A stretch of DNA of 29,740 bases from Burkholderiales bacterium (lineage in GTDB: Bacteria > Pseudomonadota > Gammaproteobacteria > Burkholderiales > Burkholderiaceae_C). The stretch is from NCBI GenBank assembly GCA_947448105.1, contig CANFNE010000005.1, forward strand, positions 1 to 29,740, in the 5' to 3' direction. Each line of letters starts with the position of its first letter. The stretch's first letter is position 1. The translations under genes and the position numbers were made by a program. This document shows, one piece after another, positions 8,028 to 16,613 of the stretch. The notes below the pieces were generated by a model, which was given only the letters and a program-made list of their open reading frames with translations, was not told the DNA's origin and did no database searches.

Positions 8028-8936
8028 ATGGCCCTGGACTTTCAAGACCGTGTAGCAATTGTGACCGGTGCGGGTGGTGGACTGGGTCGGCTGCACGCGC
8101 TGGCGCTGGCCAAGCGCGGTGCCAAGGTGGTGGTCAATGACCTCGGTGGCGCGCGTGATGGCTCGGGTGGCTCCGTGTCGGCCGCGCAGGCGGTGGTCGC
8201 AGAGATCGAAGCCGCCGGTGGCGTGGCCATGGCCAACGGGGCGTCTGTGACCGATTACGCGGCGGTGCAAGCCATGGTGCAAGCGGCGGTGGACGCCTGG
8301 GGCCGGGTGGATATCTTGGTCAACAACGCAGGCATCCTGCGCGACAAGAGCTTTGCCAAGATGGAAATGGAGGACTTCCGTCTGGTGCTTGACGTGCACC
8401 TGATGGGCGCGGTGCACTGCACCAAGGCGGTCTGGCCGCACATGGTGGCGCAAAAATACGGCCGTATTTTGATGACCACGTCGAGCAGCGGTCTGTATGG
8501 CAACTTTGGCCAAAGCAACTATGGCGCAGCCAAGATGGCGCTGGTGGGACTGATGCAAACCCTGTCGATTGAGGGCGCGAAGAGCAACATCCACGTCAAC
8601 TGCCTGGCGCCCACGGCGGCCACGCGCATGACTGAAGACCTGATGCCACCCCAGATTTTGGAAGCCCTCAAGCCCGAAGCCGTCGTGCCTGCCATGCTGG
8701 TGCTGGTCGCGCAGGACGCGCCTACCCGCACGATTTTGTGCGCGGGCGCCGGCAGCGTAGAGGCCGCGCAAATCACGCTCACCCAGGGCATCTGGATGGG
8801 GCTGGACAGCGGTGCACCCGAGCAACTGCAATCGCAGCTGGCGCAAGTGACCGACGGCCATGGCGCTGCGGTGCCTGCCAGCGGAGCCGCCCAGGGCGCC
8901 CATGAAATTGGCCGCGCCAGCAAGCATCTGACCTGA
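8028..8936 (+). CDS. SDR family oxidoreductase, hydroxyacyl-CoA dehydrogenase type
   Basis: A 302-residue short-chain dehydrogenase. Seen: the coenzyme motif TGAGGGLG near residues 13-20, NDLGG after strand 2, the NNAG motif, and the catalytic pair Y165/K169 in YGAAK. The sequence VNDLGGARDGSGGS after strand 2 is typical of the (3R)-hydroxyacyl-CoA dehydrogenase domain of peroxisomal multifunctional enzyme type 2 (HSD17B4) and its bacterial stand-alone relatives, so an acyl-CoA-related alcohol/ketone conversion is likely but the substrate is not shown. About 50 residues follow the core, rich in Ala and Gln. GGAG at 8018-8021 supports ATG 8028 over an upstream in-frame start at 8016. It stands alone on the plus strand before gshA. 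Confidence 0.88.
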   Translation: MALDFQDRVAIVTGAGGGLGRLHALALAKRGAKVVVNDLGGARDGSGGSVSAAQAVVAEIEAAGGVAMANGASVTDYAAVQAMVQAAVDAWGRVDILVNNAGILRDKSFAKMEMEDFRLVLDVHLMGAVHCTKAVWPHMVAQKYGRILMTTSSSGLYGNFGQSNYGAAKMALVGLMQTLSIEGAKSNIHVNCLAPTAATRMTEDLMPPQILEALKPEAVVPAMLVLVAQDAPTRTILCAGAGSVEAAQITLTQGIWMGLDSGAPEQLQSQLAQVTDGHGAAVPASGAAQGAHEIGRASKHLT

Positions 8937-9000
8937 AGCGACGCGCAGCGGGGAGCGGCAGATGCTTGTAATAGCCCGCTAACACCCCATATGCATACGA

Positions 9001-9017
9001 CTGTGCTAACTTCACAG
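9001..9017. promoter_or_regulatory. Short inverted repeat upstream of gshA
   Basis: CTGTG (9001-9005) and CACAG (9013-9017) form a 5-bp inverted repeat with a 7-base spacer, 30 bases before the gshA start. It contains a possible extended -10 (TG-C-TAACTT at 9004-9012). It could be an operator, but a repeat this short can occur by chance. Confidence 0.2.
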
Positions 9018-9046
9018 CGTTGAATGGATTTTGAGGGCCTATGGGC

Positions 9047-10570
9047 ATGACAGAAAGCAATACCGCCCTCGTTGGCATGGGCACGCAAAGCCTGCTGGGC
9101 ATTCGCCGGGGCATCGAAAAAGAGAGCTTGCGTTGCGACCCCGATGGCGCTTTGGCGTGCACGCCACACCCGACCGACTTGGGTTCTGCGCTGACGCACC
9201 CCCATATCACCACCGACTTTAGCGAGTCACAAGTCGAATTGATTACCGGCGTGCACGCAGGCGTGCAAAGCTGCATTGACGAGCTGCGCCAGGTGCAAAA
9301 GTTCACCTTGCAGTCCATGGGCGACGCGCTGCTCTGGGTCTCGAGCATGCCTTGCGAGCTGCCGACAGACGACGCCATTCCACTGGGCCAGTACGGCAGC
9401 TCCAACGTAGGCCAGGCCAAAACCGTGTACCGCAGCGGTCTGGGCCACCGGTACGGGCGGCGCATGCAAACTATCTCGGGCATCCACTACAACTGGTCCA
9501 TGCCCGGTCTGTCCAGCGAAGCCTATTTCGGGCTGATCCGTAATTTTCGCCGCCATGCGTTTTTGCTTCTGTACTTTTTTGGTGCCTCGCCTGCGGTGTG
9601 CGAATCCTTTGTGGCCGGGCGCGCACACTCGCTGCAGGCCTTGAGTCCCGGCACCATGGGTCTGCCCTATGCCACGTCGCTGCGCATGGGCCGCCTGGGC
9701 TACCAAAGCGACGCCCAAAGCGCGCTCGCCGTGAGCTACAACAGCCTGGAAGGCTACGCCGCGTCACTGCACCAGGCGCTGACCGTGCCCTACGCCCCGT
9801 ACCAAGCCATTGGCGTGCAGGCGCCAGACGGGCACTTTCGCCAGTTGACCGCCAGTTTGCTGCAGATCGAGAACGAGTTTTACGGCACCATCCGCCCCAA
9901 GCGGGTGATTTTTCAGGGCGAGCGCCCCTTGCACGCGCTGCGTGAGCGCGGAGTGGAATACGTCGAGGTTCGCCTGATGGACCTCGATCCATTTGAGCCG
10001 GTGGGCATCAACGCCCGCACTCTGCGCTTTTTAGACGTATTTTTGCTCCATTGCCTGAGCTTGCCCAGCCCCGCCGATTCGCCACAAGAGATTGCCGCCA
10101 TGGCGCGCAACCAGCAATGTGTGGCCGAACGCGGGCGCGAGCCGGGACTGCAACTGCAGCGCGGCGACGCGCAGGTGGCGCTCACCGATTGGGGCCTGGA
10201 CTTGGTACGCCAATTCGCGCCCCTGGCCCGCGCGCTGGACGCAGCGCATGGTTGCACCGATTACACCGAGGCAGTGGTGCACGCCGAGCACGCTTTGCGC
10301 CACCCCGAGACGCTGCCCTCGGCGCGGGTCTTGCAGTCCATGGCGCAAGATTTTGGCGGCTCTTTTGCTGCTTTTGCCAAGGCACATTCTGTGCAAACCA
10401 AGGCGCAAGAACTGGCCACGCCGCTGCAAGCCCACGAGCTGGCGCACTTTGAGCAACTGGCGCAGGCTTCGCGCCTGCAACAGCGCGCCATTGAGGCTGC
10501 CGACACGCTGCCGTTTGCGCAGTACCTGACGCAATACCTGTCACCCGAACGCCTGGGGCGCAGCGCCTGA
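9047..10570 (+). CDS. gshA: Glutamate-cysteine ligase (E. coli-type GshA)
   Basis: A protein of about 507 residues that catalyses ATP-dependent gamma-glutamylcysteine formation, the first and rate-limiting step of glutathione synthesis. Seen: the family signature RGIEKESLR at residues 21-29, then TTDFSESQVELIT, GLGHRYGRRMQTISGIHYNWS, and SLRMGRLGYQS. These belong to the gammaproteobacterial-type (type 1) ligase of about 510-520 residues. Start choice: GAGGG at 9033-9037 is only 3 bases from ATG 9041 but 9 bases from ATG 9047, so 9047 (MTESNTAL) is preferred; 9041 would add two residues. No gshB lies nearby. Other glutathione-linked genes occur in the window (class III alcohol dehydrogenase, GST). 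Confidence 0.95.
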   Translation: MTESNTALVGMGTQSLLGIRRGIEKESLRCDPDGALACTPHPTDLGSALTHPHITTDFSESQVELITGVHAGVQSCIDELRQVQKFTLQSMGDALLWVSSMPCELPTDDAIPLGQYGSSNVGQAKTVYRSGLGHRYGRRMQTISGIHYNWSMPGLSSEAYFGLIRNFRRHAFLLLYFFGASPAVCESFVAGRAHSLQALSPGTMGLPYATSLRMGRLGYQSDAQSALAVSYNSLEGYAASLHQALTVPYAPYQAIGVQAPDGHFRQLTASLLQIENEFYGTIRPKRVIFQGERPLHALRERGVEYVEVRLMDLDPFEPVGINARTLRFLDVFLLHCLSLPSPADSPQEIAAMARNQQCVAERGREPGLQLQRGDAQVALTDWGLDLVRQFAPLARALDAAHGCTDYTEAVVHAEHALRHPETLPSARVLQSMAQDFGGSFAAFAKAHSVQTKAQELATPLQAHELAHFEQLAQASRLQQRAIEAADTLPFAQYLTQYLSPERLGRSA

Positions 10571-10667
10571 GCCCAGGTATGGGCGGCGTAGGGTCGCAGT
10601 GCGCGGCCGACGCGTTCAAAGTACCGGACAATCGGGGCCCTGACACCGACTGAAAGACCAAGAACCT

Positions 10668-11654
10668 ATGGCGATCCAATGGTTTCCCGGCCACATGCAC
10701 CTTACGCGCAAGGCCATTGGCGAGCGCATCAAAGACATTGACGTGGTGATTGAGCTGCTCGACGCCCGCCTGCCCGGCTCCAGCGCCAACCCCATGTTGG
10801 CCGAGATCACCAGCGGCAAGCCCGCGCTCAAGGTGCTCAACAAACAAGACCTGGCCGACCCGTCGCGCACCGAACAGTGGCTGGCGCACTACAACGCGCT
10901 GCCCGGCGTGCGCGCCCTGGGCCTGGACGCCAGCATGAGCACGCCAGCGCGCGCGCTGGTGGCCGCCTGCCACACCTTGGCGCCCAACCGCGGCGGCATG
11001 GCCAAACCCATGCGGGTGCTGATTTGCGGCATTCCCAATGTGGGCAAGTCCACGTTGATCAACACCTTGAAGGGCAAGCGCTCCGCCAAAACTGGCGACG
11101 AGGCGGGTGTCACCAAAATCGAGCAACGCATCACGATTGCCGACGACTTTTATCTGTACGACACGCCCGGCGTGCTGTGGCCGCGCATCATCGTGGCCAA
11201 GAGTGGCTACAACCTGGCCGCCAGCGGCGCCATCGGCCGCAATGCGTTCAACGAAGAAGAAGTGGCGCTGGAATTGCTGGACTACCTGCGCCAGCATTAC
11301 GCCCACGCGATTGAGGCCCGCTACAAGCTAGAGGGTGTGGCTGCCATGCGCGACGAAGACGTTCTGGCCGCCATTGGCAAGAAGCGCGGCGCTTTGCAGT
11401 CGGGCGGGCGCATCAATTTGCAAAAGGCCGCCGAAATTGCGATTTACGACTTTCGCGCCGGCAGCCTTGGCCGCTTGACGCTGGAGACGCCCGACGAATT
11501 CACCCAATGGCTGGCGGCCGGCCAAAAGATCGACGCCGAGCGGCAGATCAAGAAAGACGACATTGAACACAAGCGCCTGGTGCGCCTGAAAAAAATCGCC
11601 CGCCCAGCCACCCGCGCCGAGCGCGATGCGCAGGAAGACAAGCACGGCGATTGA
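10668..11654 (+). CDS. ylqF: Ribosome biogenesis GTPase YlqF/RbgA
   Basis: A 328-residue circularly permuted GTPase that assists late assembly of the large ribosomal subunit. Seen: the N-terminal signature WFPGHM, then the G motifs in permuted order: G4 NKQD at residues 58-61, G1/P-loop GIPNVGKST at 121-129, and G3 DTPG at 165-168. A C-terminal helical domain of about 130 residues follows. Length is somewhat longer than Bacillus RbgA (about 280), with a basic C-terminal tail. No strong ribosome binding site is visible before ATG 10668. It starts 97 bases after gshA, beyond a small hairpin (GCCCA/TGGGC, 10571-10584), so separate transcription is possible. Confidence 0.93.
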   Translation: MAIQWFPGHMHLTRKAIGERIKDIDVVIELLDARLPGSSANPMLAEITSGKPALKVLNKQDLADPSRTEQWLAHYNALPGVRALGLDASMSTPARALVAACHTLAPNRGGMAKPMRVLICGIPNVGKSTLINTLKGKRSAKTGDEAGVTKIEQRITIADDFYLYDTPGVLWPRIIVAKSGYNLAASGAIGRNAFNEEEVALELLDYLRQHYAHAIEARYKLEGVAAMRDEDVLAAIGKKRGALQSGGRINLQKAAEIAIYDFRAGSLGRLTLETPDEFTQWLAAGQKIDAERQIKKDDIEHKRLVRLKKIARPATRAERDAQEDKHGD

Positions 11655-11667
11655 AGCGTGGGGCGTT

Positions 11668-11844
11668 CTAAGCGGCGAACCGGGTGTAGAGGTAGCCCAA
11701 GCCGAAAAACAAGCCTATGGCCAAGATCGCGGCGACCCAGCGCCGGCCCATGCGGTCTAGCTTGTCATCGCTCATCAAGGGAGCCGACTCGTCCCTGAGT
11801 TTTGATTTCCTTCGGAGAAGGACTTGTAGGACAACGGGCAGCAT
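11668..11844 (-). CDS. Small single-pass membrane protein (unrecognised)
   Basis: A short open frame of 58 codons (ATG 11844) or 35 codons (ATG 11775). The C-terminal half reads as a classic miniprotein: charged MSDDKLDRMGRR, then a hydrophobic segment WVAAILAIGLFFGLGYLY, then TRFAA. That predicts one transmembrane helix with a charged cytosolic N terminus. The longer form adds a hydrophobic/basic leader (MLPVVLQVLLRRKSK). Ribosome binding sites are weak for both (GGA 9 bases before ATG 11844). It fills an otherwise empty 245-base gap and lies 55 bases downstream of the class III alcohol dehydrogenase gene on the same strand, so it may share that transcript. I do not recognise the family; no function is claimed. 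Confidence 0.5.
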   Translation of the reverse strand: MLPVVLQVLLRRKSKLRDESAPLMSDDKLDRMGRRWVAAILAIGLFFGLGYLYTRFAA

Positions 11845-11899
11845 GGGTGTTCCAATGGCAAAGTAGGTCGATGGGCAGCGTCATCTTACGCTGAGCTCG

Positions 11900-13018
11900 C
11901 TAAAACAGCACTACGCCCCGGATCGACTCCCCACTTTTCATCAGGTCAAAGCCCTTGTTGATGTCTTCCAGGGGCATGGTGTGGGTGATCAGGTCGTCGA
12001 TGTTGATCTTTCCATCCATGTACCAGTCCACGATTTTGGGTACGTCGGTGCGCCCGCGGGCACCGCCAAAGGCCGAACCCTCCCACTTGCGACCGGTCAC
12101 CAACTGAAACGGCCGGGTACTGATCTCGGCCCCGGCTTCGGCCACGCCGATGATGATGCTGCGCCCCCAGCCCTTGTGCGTGCATTCCAGTGCTTGGCGC
12201 ATGACCTTGGTGTTGCCTATGCATTCAAAGCTGTAGTCGGCCCCTCCGTCGGTGAGTTGCACGATGGCGTCCACCAGGTTGCCGCCTGCGGCCTCAATCT
12301 CTTTGGGGTTCAGAAAGTGGGTCATGCCGAACTTGCGCGCCATGGCCTGGCGCGCAGGATTGATGTCCACGCCGATGATTTTGTCTGCGCCCACCATTTT
12401 TGCGCCCTGAATCACGTTCAGGCCAATGCCGCCCAGGCCAAATACCACCACGTTGGCGCCGGCTTCCACCTTGGCGGTAAACAGCACCGCGCCAATTCCG
12501 GTGGTCACGCCGCAGCCGATGTAGCAGACCTTGTCAAAAGGCGCGTCTTCGCGGATTTTGGCCAGGGCGATCTCAGGCACCACGGTGTAATTGCTAAAAG
12601 TGCTGGTGCCCATGTAATGGAATATGGGCTTGCCGTCCAGGCTGAAGCGGCTGCTGGCGTCGGGCATCAGACCTTTGCCCTGGGTGCTGCGGATGCGCTG
12701 GCACAGGTTGGTTTTGCGGCTCAGGCAAAACTTGCATTCCCGGCATTCGGGGGTGTACAGCGGAATGACGTGGTCGCCTTTTTTGAGGGCGGTCACGCCA
12801 GGCCCCACGTCCACCACAATGCCCGCGCCCTCGTGGCCCAGGATGGCCGGGAAAATGCCTTCGGGGTCTGCGCCCGAGAGGGTGTAGTAGTCGGTGTGGC
12901 AAATGCCGGTGGCTTTGATCTCGACCAGCACTTCGCCAAATCTGGGCCCTTGCAGGTCTACGTTTTCAATGGTCAAGGGCTGGCCTGCTTTCCAGGCGAC
13001 GGCGGCTTTGGTTTTCAT
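11900..13018 (-). CDS. S-(hydroxymethyl)glutathione dehydrogenase / class III alcohol dehydrogenase
   Basis: A 372-residue zinc alcohol dehydrogenase that oxidises S-hydroxymethylglutathione (the formaldehyde-glutathione adduct) and reduces S-nitrosoglutathione. Seen: catalytic zinc residues C40 and H62 (in GHEG) and a third cysteine in CGVTTGIGA near residue 170, the structural zinc cluster C92, C95, C98, C106, and the NAD motif GLGGIGLNVI near 195. Length and the N terminus MKTKAAVAWKAGQPL are typical of class III; an in-frame start at 13054 would add twelve untypical residues. S-formylglutathione hydrolase, the usual neighbour, is not in the window. It diverges from the fadH-like gene across about 205 bases. 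Confidence 0.95.
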   Translation of the reverse strand: MKTKAAVAWKAGQPLTIENVDLQGPRFGEVLVEIKATGICHTDYYTLSGADPEGIFPAILGHEGAGIVVDVGPGVTALKKGDHVIPLYTPECRECKFCLSRKTNLCQRIRSTQGKGLMPDASSRFSLDGKPIFHYMGTSTFSNYTVVPEIALAKIREDAPFDKVCYIGCGVTTGIGAVLFTAKVEAGANVVVFGLGGIGLNVIQGAKMVGADKIIGVDINPARQAMARKFGMTHFLNPKEIEAAGGNLVDAIVQLTDGGADYSFECIGNTKVMRQALECTHKGWGRSIIIGVAEAGAEISTRPFQLVTGRKWEGSAFGGARGRTDVPKIVDWYMDGKINIDDLITHTMPLEDINKGFDLMKSGESIRGVVLF

Positions 13019-13109
13019 GGGGTGGGCAATCAAGGTGGGTGGAGACGGGATCATCCTAACTGGTGCACGCCTTTAGACGGCACTGTGGCTGACACGGACC
13101 GGCGGGCCA

Positions 13110-13138
13110 TTGACAACGCCATTCCTGTCGCATAAAGC
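13110..13138 (+). promoter_or_regulatory. Candidate sigma-70 promoter for the fadH-like operon
   Basis: A perfect -35 TTGACA (13110-13115) is followed after 17 bases by TAAAGC (13133-13138), a poor but acceptable -10. The predicted leader of about 80 bases contains a 6-bp hairpin GCCGCA/TGCGGC (13178-13192) before the ribosome binding site. By eye only. Confidence 0.35.
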
Positions 13139-13223
13139 AATCTTCGCACGCACCTGTCTCGCCTAAACTCGCGCCGCGCCGCAAGCTGCGGCATAAACTA
13201 ATGGCATTTTTGGAGAGCTTTTT

Positions 13224-15716
13224 ATGACGGCATACCCCCTGATGCTTAGCCCGCTGGACCTGGGCTTTACGACCTTAAAAAACCGCGTGCTGATGGGCTC
13301 GATGCACGTCGGGCTGGAAGAAGCCAAGAACGGCTTTGAGCGCATGGCCGCTTTTTATGCCGAGCGTGCGCGCGGCGGCGTGGCGCTGATGGTGACAGGT
13401 GGCATTGCGCCCAACGACCGCGCCCGCCCCATGCCCGGCGGCGCCCGCATGACCACGCCAGAAGAGGCCGAAAAACACAAGGTAGTGACGCAGGCGGTGC
13501 ACGAGGCCGGCGGCAAGATTTGCATGCAAATCCTGCACTTTGGCCGCTACGCCTACCACCCCGAGCTGGTCGCGCCCAGCGCCATCAAGGCGCCTATCAA
13601 CCCCTTCCGCCCGCACGCACTCACTTCTGAGGAGGTGGAGCAAACCATTGAAGACTTTGTGCGCGCCGCAGCGCTGGCGCAAAGCGCGGGCTACGACGGC
13701 GTGGAGATCATGGGTTCTGAGGGCTACCTGATCAACGAATTTATCGCGGGCCACACCAACCACCGCGACGACGCGTGGGGCGGAACGTACGAGAACCGCA
13801 TCCGCTTTCCGCTGGAAATCGTGCGCCGCACGCGGGCCAAGGTGGGCGCCAATTTCATCCTTATTTTTCGCCTGTCCATGCTGGACCTGGTCGAGGGTGG
13901 CTCCACCTTGGACGAAGTGGTGCAACTCGCCCAAGCCCTGGAGGCCGCAGGCGTCACTATTTTGAACACCGGCATTGGCTGGCACGAGGCGCGCATTCCC
14001 ACCATCGCCACCAAAGTGCCGCGCGCTGCCTTTGCCTGGGTTACGCAGCAGCTCAAGGGCAAGGTGCGTATTCCGCTGATCGCCACCAACCGCATCAACA
14101 CCCCCGAGGTGGCCGAGCAAGTGCTGGCCGACGGCATGGCCGACATGGTGTCCATGGCGCGGCCCTTTTTGGCCGACCCCGAGTTTGTGAATAAGGCCGC
14201 CTCTGGCCAGGCTGACCACATCAACACCTGCATCGGCTGCAACCAGGCCTGCCTGGACCACACCTTTGGCGGCAAGATTACTTCGTGCCTGGTTAACCCC
14301 CGCGCTTGCCACGAGACGCTGATGATTGAAACCCCTGCACGGGTAAAAGAGCGCGTGGCTGTCGTGGGCGCCGGGCCCGCAGGCCTGGCCTTTGCCACTA
14401 CGGCGGCACGGCGCGGTTTTGCGGTGACGCTGTTTGACGCCGCCAGCGAGATCGGCGGCCAGTTCAATATCGCCAAGCAGATTCCGGGCAAGGAAGAGTT
14501 TTATGAAACGCTGCGCTACTTCGGCAAGCAGATTGAACTGACCGGCGTCACACTCCAACTGGGCCACAAGGTGAGCGCCGCGTCACTCACCCAGGCTGGC
14601 TTTAGCCAGGTGGTGCTGGCTACGGGCGTCACCCCGCGCAAGCCCGAGATCGAGGGCATTGACCATCCCAAGGTGGTGGGCTATTTGGACGTAATCCGCG
14701 ACAAATGCGCCGTGGGCCCAACTGTGGCCTTGATTGGCGCGGGCGGTATTGGCTTTGACGTGGCCGAATACCTGATGCACGAGGGCGTAAGCCCTAGCCA
14801 GGACAAGGCCAAGTTCTTTGCCGAGTGGGGCGTGGACACCACGTACTCCACGGCAGGCGGCTTGCAAGCCGCGCACATCGAGAAAAGCCCGCGCAAGGTC
14901 TATTTGCTGCAGCGCAAGGCCGGCAAAGTGGGGGACGGACTGGGCAAGACCACGGGCTGGATCCACCGTACTTCGCTCAAGAACCGCGCGGTGGAAATGC
15001 TCAATGGCGTGACCTACCGCAAAGTGGACGATGCGGGCCTGCACATCACCGTGGGCGACCAAGAGATCACGATTGCGGCCGATACCGTGGTTTTGTGCGC
15101 TGGCCAGGAGCCGCAGCGCGAGCTCCAAGACGCGCTGGTGGCCGCAGGGTGCACCGTGCACCTGATTGGCGGCGCCTACAAGGCGGCGGAGCTCGACGCC
15201 AAGCACGCCATCAAGCAAGGCACCGAGCTCGCGCTCTCGCTGGGCAATGTTCCCCAAGAAGCGCCTAGAGCGGCGCCCGCGCCCGCAGGCTTGCAAGTTT
15301 TGCCCGCCGTAGCCCAGTCGCTGGCGCACTGGCACGCCATGATGGCCAAGAAAGACATGGGCGCGCTGGGCGACATCTTGCACCCCAAGGCGGTGTTTCG
15401 TTCACCCGTGGCGCACACGCCCTACGCCAGCGCACCCGTGGTGCAATTGTTTTTAACGGCAGCCAGCCAGGTGTTTGAAGACTTTGTCTACCACCGCGAA
15501 CTCGCCAGTGCTGATGGCACCAGCGTGGTGTTGGAGTTCAGCGCCAAGGTCAATGGCAAGACCCTCAAGGGCATTGACCTGATCGAGTTTGACGCCGAGG
15601 GCCGCATTGTGGACTTTGAAGTCATGGTGCGCCCCTTGAGCGGCCTGCAGGCGCTGGCCGACGAAATGGGCAAGCGCATGGCGCCCTATATGGCGGCGTT
15701 CAAGGCCCCCCAATAA
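13224..15716 (+). CDS. FadH-like 2,4-dienoyl-CoA reductase / old yellow enzyme fused to an NTF2/SnoaL-like domain
   Basis: An 830-residue protein. Residues 1 to about 674 align in layout with E. coli FadH (672 residues): an FMN-binding TIM barrel with catalytic Y168 (GSEGYLINEF) and H254 (GIGWHEARIPT), a 4Fe-4S cluster at C336, C339, C343 and C355, an FAD Rossmann motif VVGAGPAGLAF near 378 and an NAD(P) motif LIGAGGIGFDVAEYL near 500. All key positions are offset +2 from E. coli. It would reduce 2,4-dienoyl-CoA or a related enone using NADPH. Residues 675-830 are extra: a Pro/Ala-rich linker, then a domain like NTF2/SnoaL/ketosteroid isomerase folds (about 700-820; DILHPKAVF, LIEFDAEGRIVDFEVMVRP). 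No frameshift is visible. GGAG precedes ATG 13224. First gene of an operon with the SDR and acyl-CoA ligase genes. Confidence 0.9.
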   Translation: MTAYPLMLSPLDLGFTTLKNRVLMGSMHVGLEEAKNGFERMAAFYAERARGGVALMVTGGIAPNDRARPMPGGARMTTPEEAEKHKVVTQAVHEAGGKICMQILHFGRYAYHPELVAPSAIKAPINPFRPHALTSEEVEQTIEDFVRAAALAQSAGYDGVEIMGSEGYLINEFIAGHTNHRDDAWGGTYENRIRFPLEIVRRTRAKVGANFILIFRLSMLDLVEGGSTLDEVVQLAQALEAAGVTILNTGIGWHEARIPTIATKVPRAAFAWVTQQLKGKVRIPLIATNRINTPEVAEQVLADGMADMVSMARPFLADPEFVNKAASGQADHINTCIGCNQACLDHTFGGKITSCLVNPRACHETLMIETPARVKERVAVVGAGPAGLAFATTAARRGFAVTLFDAASEIGGQFNIAKQIPGKEEFYETLRYFGKQIELTGVTLQLGHKVSAASLTQAGFSQVVLATGVTPRKPEIEGIDHPKVVGYLDVIRDKCAVGPTVALIGAGGIGFDVAEYLMHEGVSPSQDKAKFFAEWGVDTTYSTAGGLQAAHIEKSPRKVYLLQRKAGKVGDGLGKTTGWIHRTSLKNRAVEMLNGVTYRKVDDAGLHITVGDQEITIAADTVVLCAGQEPQRELQDALVAAGCTVHLIGGAYKAAELDAKHAIKQGTELALSLGNVPQEAPRAAPAPAGLQVLPAVAQSLAHWHAMMAKKDMGALGDILHPKAVFRSPVAHTPYASAPVVQLFLTAASQVFEDFVYHRELASADGTSVVLEFSAKVNGKTLKGIDLIEFDAEGRIVDFEVMVRPLSGLQALADEMGKRMAPYMAAFKAPQ

Positions 15717-15737
15717 TTTTCCAACCGGAGCAACACG

Positions 15738-16547
15738 ATGACCGACAACTTCACAAATCTCTTCTCCATCCAGGGCAAAACCGCGCTGGTCACCGGTGGC
15801 TCGCGCGGCATTGGCGAGATGATCGCGGCCGGCTTTTTGTCGCAGGGCGCCAAGGTGTATATCTCTTCGCGCAAGGCCGATACCTGCCAGGCCACCGCCC
15901 AGCGCCTGAGCGATACCTATGGCGGCCAATGCATTGCGCTGCCCGCCGACCTGTCCAAACTCTCCGGCGTGGAAAGCCTGGCGGCGCAACTGGCAGCGCA
16001 CGAGGCCAAGCTCGATATTTTGGTCAACAACGCCGGCGCCTCTTGGGGCGCGCCCTTGGACCAGTTTCCCGAAGTGGGCTGGGACAAGGTGATGGACACC
16101 AACGTGAAAGGCGTGTTCTTTTTGACGCAAAAGCTGCTGCCGCTGTTGCGCGCGGCGGGCCAGGGCGCGAGCCCCGCGCGGGTGATCAATATCGGCTCGA
16201 TTGACGGCATCAAAAGCTCGGCGTTTGACGCTTTTTCGTATGGCGCGTCCAAGGCGGCGGTGCACCACCTCACCCGTTTCATGGCCACGCACCTGACCCA
16301 AGAACGCATTTTGTTCAACGCCATTGCGCCCGGACCGTTCCCAACCTGGATGCTGAGCACCGGCGTGGGCTTTGGCGGCGAGACTGAGGGCGTGGACTGG
16401 GACAAGGTCGGTCAATCCAACCCCAGTGGACGTGTGGGTACGGCCCAAGACATTGCCGGACTGGCTATATTCCTGTGCTCGCGGGCGGGCGAATACGTGG
16501 TGGGCCAGACCATTGCCTGCGACGGCGGCGTGGTCGGTACGGCCTGA
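15738..16547 (+). CDS. SDR family oxidoreductase
   Basis: A 269-residue classical short-chain dehydrogenase/reductase. Seen: NADP-type coenzyme motif TGGSRGIG near residues 19-26 with a basic SSRK after strand 2 (NADPH preference), NNAG, and the catalytic Y168/K172 in YGASK with the serine in NIGSIDG. The layout resembles RhlG/FabG-like 3-oxoacyl reductases, but the long insertion with TWMLSTGVGFGGETEG in the substrate loop argues for a special substrate. It starts 21 bases after the fadH-like gene with CGGAG before ATG 15738, so it is co-transcribed. A role in reducing or oxidising an intermediate of the same pathway is inferred. Confidence 0.92.
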   Translation: MTDNFTNLFSIQGKTALVTGGSRGIGEMIAAGFLSQGAKVYISSRKADTCQATAQRLSDTYGGQCIALPADLSKLSGVESLAAQLAAHEAKLDILVNNAGASWGAPLDQFPEVGWDKVMDTNVKGVFFLTQKLLPLLRAAGQGASPARVINIGSIDGIKSSAFDAFSYGASKAAVHHLTRFMATHLTQERILFNAIAPGPFPTWMLSTGVGFGGETEGVDWDKVGQSNPSGRVGTAQDIAGLAIFLCSRAGEYVVGQTIACDGGVVGTA

Positions 16548-16613
16548 CGCCTGCAGCAACGCGACTACTATCCAACGCTTGCCAGCCCCCATAAATTCCA
16601 AGGAGACCCCCTC

